From Bugulina stolonifera (taxonomy: Eukaryota; Bryozoa; Gymnolaemata; Cheilostomatida; Bugulidae): a stretch of DNA of 64,000 nt. The stretch is from NCBI GenBank assembly GCA_935421135.1, contig OW285190.1, positions 2,294,001 through 2,358,000 on the forward strand, written 5' to 3'. The notes beneath the pieces were generated by a model. The model was not told where the DNA came from and made no database searches. It saw only the letters and a program-made list of their open reading frames with translations. Both the position numbers and the translations under genes were made by a program. Shown here piece after piece: positions 55,976 to 64,000 of this stretch; the stretch's first letter is position 1, and the number at the start of each line of letters is the position of its first letter.

Positions 55976-57950
55976 AAACTTGAAATCAACTTTGGCTAGT
56001 TTGTAGAGATTTCCCACCTTGGCTTCAATGAGCCAATGTAAATACAAAGGACTATCATTCAGATTTCTGTGTTAATCCCAACTGAGCATAAAGCTACAGC
56101 AGTAGACTTGTCTATAATTAAAGCATTGGTTGACTTTCTTTACCAATTTTAATAACACCACAGGACTGTGTTAATGATTGTCTATTGTTTGACTGTTAAA
56201 ATTAATAGACGCTAGAATATTACTATGAAAAACCATTGGTACCATGGATTGTAGAAAGTATGTTGTACACAAAGTAAATTTGATTAGTTAATTTAATTTT
56301 CATCTTTACCATGTTGGTTTGTCAACACCCTATGTGGAGATGAATTCTGTGAATTATTCACCGAACTTATTTCACGTTACCTAGACTTACTCTCATACTG
56401 ACCAATTTACTAGGTAGTCCATTGGCTGCCACTAAGGGAGTAATTTCATTTTCTGACTGCTGGTAAAATGTGACTAAAGTTACTGATGCCTGTGTGGAGG
56501 AATTTAGTATTATGAGTAGACTATACAGTTTGATATATATTTAGTTATATACATGTACAATGTATGTTAGTTGATATAGGTTTAGTTAATAATGTTATTA
56601 CAGATTGTTATTATTATTAGCATTAATGGATATTTTTAGCCCATCTGCTATCTCAAAACATCAAGTTTGATCAATGGTTGGCAATGGCAACCCATCAGAT
56701 TAGTCACTGAAACTGATTCTTATCTAAATAGACTCACTGTTGATTAGCGTTATTGCAGTCTTGTCTGCCTGTTAAAGGGTATATTAGATTATTCCTCTGC
56801 AGGCTTTACATTCAAGGTTTACGCCTTGTGTGAGTTGTTGAAACTTGGCAATTAGAGTTCTGAGTGTCAACATTATATATAAAACACTTAGACTCGTTTA
56901 TTACAGATTAAGTTTGTAAGAATCTTAGGCTATATATGTTTTACATCAACTGCGACAGTTGCTCTCAGGGTTGTAAGAGTGGAACTCAAGGTTATCTGTT
57001 TTCTATTTAATAAGGAGTTTTCTCGGTGTAGCGGGAGACAGGATGGCATATAATATGCCGCAAGCTGGATGGCCGGGTATACTGACTCAACAAAATACAC
57101 TTTAGCTATCAGCATACTTCCACATTATTTCTACTGTCTATACAACACAGAACCTTCCACCATAACCACTTTACTTACTATTGCTCTAACTCGGAAGTTA
57201 TAACACAGTTAACAGGATTGTGTTTGACGAGTGTTTAACGTTTGCCTCACTCTAATAAATATTCATATGTACCCAGACAGACAAACATTCTAACAGATTT
57301 TAATTTATTTCAGAGGTGAGCTAGTTTGAGATTTTAGGGTTCCAACTGGGGTGACTTATGAAATTCTAATACCTTACCACTACATACTTGTAGGTCTTTT
57401 TGTGAGATGAATGTTAGAATCAATATCTTTATTCTAAACTCCTGAAGGTGTAAAAGTATGGAAACTATTGACTACTATAATTGTTATGATACCAAGTGAC
57501 AGAGTATTCTCACCACAAAGTAGTCACATAAACAGGAAAGCGTGTGAAGAGCTGGTCACATGATCATCCACTGCTTGTCACTTTGATTCTCTGTTCACTT
57601 GCACACAAATCTAACCATTATTATCTATCAATAACTATATATCAGCTACAATCACCTGTAGTACACAGATAATAATATATTATACTTCATGTGATTGCTA
57701 TTGGTATGTTAAGGATACCAATGGTATATTAAATTATTTTGCAAATTTCATTGTTGTGCAAAATGTTTTGATTGTTCAACTTCTGTATAATATTATGAGT
57801 CTTGGTTTATTACCTGGGGTGTTATGATAGTCTACTTCACAGAGAAAATTCACCCTCATTGTTCTATATCCATATAACCTATAATTTCTATCTGCACTAA
57901 TGATGCACCAATATCATGTTGTAGCCTGGGTGATACAATTTCTCAATAAG
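55976..57950. other. Intergenic spacer upstream of the SWEET gene
   Basis: No exon or named repeat recognised. Presumably contains the SWEET promoter near its right end. No clear TATA box was seen. Confidence 0.5.
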
Positions 57951-58033
57951 ATGGAGGCGGTCGGGTACACGACTACAGACTATGTGTCCTTTATAGCCTC
58001 GTTCTCAACAATCCTGTATTACACAACTGGGTG
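57951..58033 (+). CDS. SLC50A1: SWEET exon 1: TM1
   Basis: Encodes [20 protein letters not shown] and ILYYTTG, ending in phase 2 at GGGTG/gtaagc. The donor is chosen because the resulting Trp-Pro aligns with the Ile-Pro at the end of TM1 in the family. Confidence 0.87.
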
Positions 58034-59520
58034 GTAAGCTATGCTATTGTATGGTAACACAACTGTGTGGTGAGCTATGCTATTGTATGGTAACACAACT
58101 GTGTGGTACGCTATGCTATTGTATGGTAGCACAACTGGGTGGTAGCTATGCTATTGTATGGTAACACAACTGGGTGGTAAGCTATGCTATTGTATAGTAA
58201 CACAACTGGGTGGTGAGCCATGCTATTATATAGTAACATGCATATGTGTGGTAAACTATGCTATTGTATAGTAACACTTCCATGTGTGAAGAGCTATACT
58301 ATTGTATGGTAACACTTGCATGTGTGGAGAGCTATACTATTGTATGGTAACACTTGCATGTGTGGAGAGCTATACTATTGTATGGTAACACTTGCATGTT
58401 TGGAGAGCTATACTATTGTATGGTAACACACGTGTGGAGAGTTATACTATTGTATGGTAACTCATGCATGGCTGGTCAGCTGTACTGCACCAAACTTTAG
58501 CCACTTGGAGTTGTCTTGCATTCTATTTGAACTAAATGATTTCAAAGACCATACAAGAACTGTTTGACTTTACCCACTTGCTGAAAGATTTTGTGAGAAC
58601 AATTTGGAGTTGTCTTGCTTTGGAATTGAAGTAAACTTCTGGATGCTCTTTGAATAGATAAAAATCAGCCTTTATACGAAGTTGTCCTCTCCTAATTGAG
58701 GGCAAGGTAACTCCATATTGGTGACACTATTTAGTGCAAGCGGATCAAAAAGCCGTTGTATGATATTTGATATTATATACTAGTGTTATATGATAATTAT
58801 GATATTTGATATGATATGATATTATGATATACATGTAATATATGGTATGATATGGTATTATGATATATATATTATATAATTTGGTGTTATTATATAATAT
58901 ATGATATGATATGATATGGTATTATGATATAATATATTATGTAATATATGATATAATATGGTATGGTATTTTGATGTGGTATAACTAGTCAGAAGTCAAA
59001 CACTTTCCGTACACATGGTTGCCATGTTATACATACAGCGTATTGTATGTTTTGTTATTATTTTAGGCCTCTGGTGTGGAAGGTAAGAAAGAGGAAGGAT
59101 ACTGGGATTGTCTCCACATTTCCATATGTAGCATTTCTTACTAAGTAAGGGTATGAGTCACTGTGTCTGCTTCTACAGTGCATGTACATATATGGATAGT
59201 TCTTTAGTTTCATAATAATGATATTATGTGTACGCATGCTCTAGTTAATCTAGTACTTACATTCACATGTATATATGTATATGTATAATGTGTACGTGTA
59301 TGTGTATGTATGTACATGTATATGTGTACGTACATGTATATGTATATGCGTACGTACATGTATATGTATATGTATATGTATAATGTATATGTGTACATGT
59401 ATGTGTATGTATGTATATGCGTATGTACATGTATATGTATATGCGTACGTACATGTATATGTATATGTATGTGTATCTGTCTGTGTATATGTATGTGTAT
59501 GTATGTATATGTGTACGTAC

Positions 59521-59587
<67 letters not shown>

Positions 59588-62500
59588 CATATACGTACAT
59601 GTATATGTATATGTATACATATACGTATACGTACATATACATGTATATGTATACATGTATATATGTACAATGTGTGTCAATCTTCTTTGATAGAATGAAC
59701 ATATCAATCCATTCTCTCTCTCACTTCACAGTCAGCTCTGTACGACGTATTGTGTCCTACCTCTTCCTTATTTTGGAATTAGCACTGATGAAGAGGGAAA
59801 ATTCAGGTATTTCCTTCTTCATCAGGAGTTACTCCCTCTCTATTTAGAGTTGAGGTGCAGTACATGAGAAGCCCTGAGCTTCAGCAGACTGGCTTTGTCA
59901 TGCCAATCAGGAAAATTATTTTTAATCAATTCTATAATTGGAGTTGCTCCCTGGGATGGGAGGCTTAAATGCCGACATGTAGTTCTTTACCTAAGCAGAC
60001 AGCATTTTGGTTAGCCTCAGCTCTGTCAACCAGATGGATCAAATGTCTTTACTCCCTCTTTATTCAGAGATATTCCTCTTTAATCCATGATATTTATCTT
60101 CCCACATTCCCACTTTTCAACTCAAGTAATTTAATTTGATGCAATTTTTTGTTTTGCCTTGATTTCCTCAGAGAGTCATATTAAAATGTTCTGAGTAGCA
60201 TAAACCTCTCCTTCACATATTATGCTATTTTAATTTCATGTAGAGTTGTTGAATTATATGCTAATATGGACCAACATTGCGCTTTTGACTCGCATCTTAA
60301 CTCCCTGTTCATGGAATGCAAAATTGCAGAGCGACTTAATGTGACTTGATGATGACTTGTATAATGTCAAGTGTGACTTGTAATATGATACTTGATATAT
60401 TGTAGCTGTACTATATGGGTAGCTTATGGATATCTAAGTACTAACTCAGTACTTATGTTTGTAAACAGTATAGGAGCTATACATCAGATACTTTATATAC
60501 TTGTATTCTACTTCTACTCAAAGAGTAAGGTAAGTGTTGTATGTATACATAATTATGATCTACACATGTATATTTATATAATATGAATTTATATACAGTG
60601 TATCTTGTGCTTACTCCATGTGCTATTGTTTATGCACCTCCCTGCTCACCATGGAAACCTGATGCACCGTGTTGTCACGTGACTTGGGTATGTCTAACCC
60701 TCCTATCTGATTTACTACACAAGTATCAGGTGTTTAGTTTGTTTAAAGTTCGTTAAGGGAAAGGCAATTTACAAATAATATTCTTCTCTGACTTATTTAT
60801 GAATGTTATTTTTAGAATGTAATGCTAAGTTTTACTTGATGTTTGAGTTTTAGCTAAGATATTTTGCTATTTGGAAAATCGCCACGCTCTCCGTCCCCCC
60901 GTGTGTTTATCATGGCCATAGCGTTTGACGTTTGCTCAGAAAACACTCGCACCAAAACGATCCCGTGTGTTTGCTCCATTATATCCTGTTTTGTAGCTAC
61001 TCCATTATATCTTGTTTTGTAGAGACTGTTCAACTTGCAGCTTCTCTACTCACTAATGTTCGTAGTAGCAGTGTACACTTACATATACATGTATGCAGAC
61101 TCCAATACTATAGTAAATATACTAGGAGTTGTGGGCTCCTGCCTTTCTATACTAGCCTATGCCTCCCCACTCTCAGCAATGGTGAGTAGTAGCCCTAGTT
61201 CACACGTGTAATGGTACTAGCCTATAGGCATAGTATACCCTCCCCTTACTGTGAATGTTACAGACTTAAAGTCATGTGGCCATTATAGCTGACGTGTTAA
61301 TGTAGATCCAAAGTAATTACACATGACATAATTTCAGCATTCAAATCTCCAGTATGGAAGCCAGAATCAATATTATGGTAGCATTTGTATGACCAGAAAT
61401 TGGTATATTAATATAAATACATCAGAATTCTAGAGCCTCAAACACAATGTAAAGCAAGGGAAGTTATATAACAGGGCTGGCCAAAGTTGTTTTAACGTAG
61501 GCCACATATAAAATTCTCATACTTGATGTGGGCCAATTCATTCTTGTTTCAATTAAATAGAGTTGAACATAAAATTAAGTGGTTGACATTGTTGATATTT
61601 ACATGTTCGTTCAACAGAGGACAAGCGAAAATAGCAAATAATTTGACTTGCCAGTAATTAAAAATGGTGACAGATAAAACCTCTATCTAATTACACAGCT
61701 ACTTAAAAAGTATATTTTAAAGTACATGTAGATGTATATGTATGCTCTGAGAAGTGTATGTGTGTGTGTAGGTGTAACTGTGGGTGTACGTGTGGCTGTA
61801 GTTATAGGTGTGCATGTAGCTGTAGGTGTAGGTGTACGCGCAGCTGTAGGTGTACATGTAGCTGTAGTTATAGGTATACGTGTAGCTGTAGGTATAGGTG
61901 TGTATGTATGTGTACGTGTACGTGTATGTGTACTTGTATGTGTATGTGTAGCTGTAGCTGTAGGTGTGCATGTAGGTGTACATGTACCTGTAGGTGTGCA
62001 TGTAGGTGTAGGCTACATGTAGCTGTAGGTGTATGTGTACGCGCAGCTGTAGGTGTACATGTAGCTGTAGTTATAGGTATACGTGTAGCTGTAGGTATAG
62101 GTGTGTATGTATGTGTACGTGTACGTGTATGTGTACTTGTATGTGTATGTGTAGCTGTACGTGTATGTGTAGCTGTAGCTATAGGTGTACATGTACATGT
62201 AGGTATATGTGACAGATGAGATTCTGATTTACTAGTCATTATGGCCTCATAGCTAGACTCTAAGTGTGTACATGACATCCTTAGTAGCTCATGCAAGCGC
62301 TGTGGATTGAGACTTAAACTCAATTTATTCTTCATGAAGTTTTGCTTTGAGGAAGCAAATTTGCAATCTTTCCACACTCCGCAGGAGTGGCCTTTGTCCA
62401 AAACTCTTCGATGTTGACCATTTCGAATTCTGCTGCTTTGAGATTACACAATTCCACTTGCACTGCAGACACTGAAAATTCTTTGCACACAGTTTCAACG

Positions 62501-63169
62501 TAATCCTTCAACTCCCCAAGTTGAAGTCTCCTGCATTGGACAATTAGCTGATGCAAATTTCTGAACTGGCCAAGGCGCATTTCAAATTCTTTTTGCACGT
62601 TTTCAATTTCTATTTACATGGTATGTTGCATGGTGTAGAGTTCTCTGATGCTTGAGACACAATTAACGGGTTTTCTGTTGTAAATTCATCCTGTTTTGCC
62701 GCACCAAATAAAATACTAAAAATGCTAAATTTTATACAAAGCTCAAGTGGGCCACCAAAAATGGGCAAGTGGGCCACATGTGACCCATGGTCCACAGCTT
62801 ACCAAGCCCTGTTATGTAGAGTAGTCTCCCTGTGTAATTATGAGAATATTGTCGATCAAAGGAAGATAACTTCAAAGTCACAATTATTTTGATATTTATT
62901 TCTTTTTTCGTGAGAGGACAACTTCTGAAACAGTTTGTACTTCTACAATATCTATCAGTTACATGTATGTTGATGCTTATTACATGTGTGTGTATTTCCA
63001 GTTGGTTCCACTACTCAGGTAGTCTAACTGTGTACATCTATGTCTACAGGGGGAGGTAGTATCAACCAAGTCAACAGCATCTATGAGTTTTACTCTATGC
63101 CTAGCTAACCTTATAGTATCTATTGAGTGGACTATATATGGAGCCTTTCTTGGTGACAACTTTATAGTT
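57951..63169 (+). CDS. SLC50A1: SWEET sugar transporter, 5' part (188 residues in 5 exons; continues past the window)
   Basis: Exons: 57951-58033, 59067-59144, 60406-60529, 61023-61181, 63050-63169. GT-AG junctions with agreeing phases. Start ATGG with A at -3. The first MtN3/saliva repeat reads [39 protein letters not shown] and TIWVAYG, then [18 protein letters not shown]. The second repeat reads [34 protein letters not shown] and [14 protein letters not shown]. Six of seven transmembrane helices are encoded here. TM7 and the C-terminal tail must be in exon(s) beyond 64000. SWEET proteins are bidirectional facilitative sugar carriers of plasma and Golgi membranes (family knowledge). Introns 4 and 5 carry transposons, and intron 1 begins as a tandem array made from the exon 1 end. 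Confidence 0.93.
58021..58485 (+). repeat. 37-40-bp minisatellite seeded by the SWEET exon 1 donor, about 12 copies
   Basis: The first unit includes the last 13 bases of exon 1 plus its donor (acacaactgggtg, gtaagc). Following units repeat cacaactgggtggtaagcta or variants with gtgagc and gtacgc, then drift to cttgcatgtgtggagagcta. Several units keep a consensus-like donor. Confidence 0.93.
58780..58985 (+). repeat. ATGATATG-type simple repeat
   Basis: Degenerate ATGATATG/ATATATTAT array in SWEET intron 1, about 80 bp before the exon 2 acceptor. Confidence 0.8.
59067..59144 (+). CDS. SLC50A1: SWEET exon 2: TM1-TM2 loop
   Basis: Encodes [20 protein letters not shown] and VAFLT. Phase 2 on both sides, between attttag and gtaagg. 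The K-D-T-G segment matches the family GSTG/DTG loop. Confidence 0.87.
   Translation, partial: ASGVEGKKEEGYWDCLHISICSISY
59262..59672 (+). repeat. GTATAT/GTGTAC alternating purine-pyrimidine array
   Basis: About 400 bp of gtatat, gtgtac and gtacat hexamers, able to adopt Z-DNA or cruciform structures. Open frames in all registers (up to 190 codons) are repeat artefacts. Confidence 0.93.
60406..60529 (+). CDS. SLC50A1: SWEET exon 3: TM2 end and TM3
   Basis: Completes the N-C of the LTNC motif and encodes [20 protein letters not shown] and [20 protein letters not shown]. Phase 2 in, phase 0 out before gtaagt. Confidence 0.9.
60974..61022 (+). repeat. 26-bp duplication of the SWEET exon 4 splice acceptor
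   Basis: ctccattatatcctgttttg-tag is repeated as ctccattatatcttgttttg-tag, with a period of 26. The second copy is the exon 4 acceptor. Using the first would add 26 bases and shift the frame. Confidence 0.92.
61023..61181 (+). CDS. SLC50A1: SWEET exon 4: TM4 and TM5
   Basis: Encodes [20 protein letters not shown], then [20 protein letters not shown]. Phase 0 on both sides. The SPL motif is the conserved proline of the second MtN3 repeat. Confidence 0.92.
61735..62215 (+). repeat. GTGTAGCTGTAGGTGTA minisatellite with a 203-bp direct duplication
   Basis: Words tgtatgtgta, gctgtaggtg and cgtgtacgtg form an array. A block beginning acgcgcagctgtaggtgtac occurs at 61836 and 62039. It lies wholly within the hAT-type element. 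Confidence 0.9.
62230..62598 (-). pseudogene. hAT transposase C-terminal remnant, frameshifted
   Basis: Minus-strand frame from 62598 reads [18 protein letters not shown] and [20 protein letters not shown]. It then shifts frame near 62380 to [20 protein letters not shown] and [19 protein letters not shown]. The order (acidic helix, FW motif, short loss, then K-x-K-L-S-x-x-L and LHxLLRMS) is that of the hAT dimerisation domain in EPM2AIP1/ZBED5-like transposases. The catalytic part is absent. Confidence 0.65.
63050..63169 (+). CDS. SLC50A1: SWEET exon 5: TM6
   Basis: Encodes [20 protein letters not shown], then [14 protein letters not shown]. Phase 0 on both sides, between tctacag and gtaagt. 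The next exon should start with the VPN-like TM7 sequence, which I did not find before 64000. Confidence 0.92.
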
Positions 63170-63346
63170 GTAAGTATAGTACTATATTCTAACCTTTATA
63201 TGACCTTGAACTCACCTTGTACTCTCCCTACTGCATCATCCAATGATGTCTTATGTCACAACAGGGGTATTAGCTAGTGTCACAGGGTAGGCTTGCTCTA
63301 GAGATCACAACTACCCAACTGTTTACTTGTATTTATTCTGGACTAT

Positions 63347-63850
63347 CAGTGATATTCCATGCTTCGTATTTTCCTTCGAAGGGAGTTGTTTCACCCTACG
63401 AAGCTCCATTCCGGTCTAATTCCATGCTTCGTATTTTGTTCAACTGTTTTGTGACAAACGCGTTCAAGTTTTCCCGCCTATGGCATCATTGTACAATAAC
63501 CTTAGGAGCTAAAAATAGCTACGCGTTGTCTGATGTGAATTCAACCGCAACAAGGAGTGCACAACTTAACTGACATCATAGCATAATGTAGTTATTAACA
63601 AACAGTTATTCAAGCGTAAAGACTATTGCGCTAGCTCAAATTCGAAGAATGTTACATCCATCCTACGAAGGCAATAAAAATCCCTACGTATTTTCGGAAA
63701 TATGACGTCTCCCGCTCGAAGGAGCTTGCTCCTACGAAGATCAGGAAATATATTGTACGTATTTTTCGCCAATTCCAATTCCCAATTTTAAATACAAAGC
63801 TAAATACGAAGCTAAATATGAAGCAAAATACGAAGCATGGAATATCACTG
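63347..63850. mobile_element. 504-bp MITE with perfect 26-bp terminal inverted repeats
   Basis: Left end 63347-63372 (cagtgatattccatgcttcg, then tatttt) and right end 63825-63850 are exact inverse complements. The trinucleotide tat flanks both sides (63344-63346, 63851-63853). The interior repeats cttcgtatttt and tacgaag words in both orientations. It has no coding capacity. The 3-bp duplication leaves superfamily assignment open, with PIF/Harbinger- or CACTA-like elements possible. Confidence 0.9.
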
Positions 63851-64000
63851 TATATAACATAACATGGTTCTGGATAAATCCTTCATATCACAAGTTAGCA
63901 ACGTTACATGTGCATTAGTTACTTTGAACTTTGCCAATATTCCCGGTTTACATAAATAAATAAATAAACACTACTGTTAGCTAGTTGAAAGATATCAGGT

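Larger units (their letters stand above)
61472..62811 (-). mobile_element. hAT-type element with transposase remnant and internal minisatellite
   Basis: Ends are cagggctggccaaag on the left and, inverted, cagggcttggtaagc on the right. Flanks ttatataa (61464-61471) and ttatgtag (62812-62819) agree at 6 of 8 positions, a decayed 8-bp target duplication. GGGCCAC words cluster near both ends. A minus-strand transposase C-terminus remains at about 62230-62598. The interior is swollen by a GT-rich minisatellite at 61735-62215. Confidence 0.82.

Noticed and set aside
59210..59847. Several overlapping frames of 95-190 codons
   Set aside because: All lie on the GTATAT simple repeat and appear on both strands.

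Overview
This window is nuclear DNA from an animal. The genes are split by GT-AG introns, there are no bacterial-style operons, the sequence is AT-rich, and introns and spacers are packed with minisatellites, MITE-like elements, LINE remnants and a tRNA-derived SINE. The recognisable families (MICAL-like, VWA, COA1, SWEET, a jockey/CR1-like reverse transcriptase) fit an invertebrate metazoan. I cannot settle the phylum from sequence alone. The many ACATGTAC and TAGGCCTA words are a loose hint of an aquatic invertebrate.

Layout: (1) 1-5967 is non-coding with dispersed repeats. (2) 5968-42391 (+) is one large gene for a MICAL-like protein. I resolved 15 coding exons whose phases all agree, giving 1514 codons plus stop: CH domain, half of a LIM domain, a long disordered linker with four NPF motifs, and a C-terminal bMERB Rab-binding domain. 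(3) A five-exon gene for a secreted single-VWA-domain protein (260 aa) lies on the minus strand at 35611-37730, inside the last intron of the MICAL-like gene. It has a TATA box and CCAAT boxes. (4) 42525-47830 is intergenic, mostly two minisatellites. (5) 47831-49469 (-) is a three-exon COA1-like mitochondrial assembly-factor gene. (6) 49922-50336 is a SINE. (7) 52214-53878 (-) is a dead LINE reverse transcriptase, with two further LINE relics (+) at 54826-55985. (8) 57951-63169 (+) is the 5' part of a SWEET (SLC50A1) sugar transporter gene. Its last exon or exons lie beyond the window.

The four genes do not form a pathway: endosomal trafficking adaptor, secreted adhesion-type protein, mitochondrial complex IV assembly and sugar efflux. 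The most unusual signal is structural. Tandem repeats repeatedly capture or touch splice sites. The MICAL-like exon 1 donor is triplicated in an 18-bp array, the SWEET exon 1 donor is the seed of a roughly 12-copy minisatellite, the SWEET exon 4 acceptor is duplicated, and three other arrays begin or end exactly at splice junctions. Three hAT-type elements (two with perfect 8-bp target duplications), a 504-bp MITE with perfect 26-bp inverted repeats, a four-copy foldback MITE family and transposons nested within a satellite complete the accessory content. I saw no prokaryotic-type defence system, CRISPR array or viral gene.
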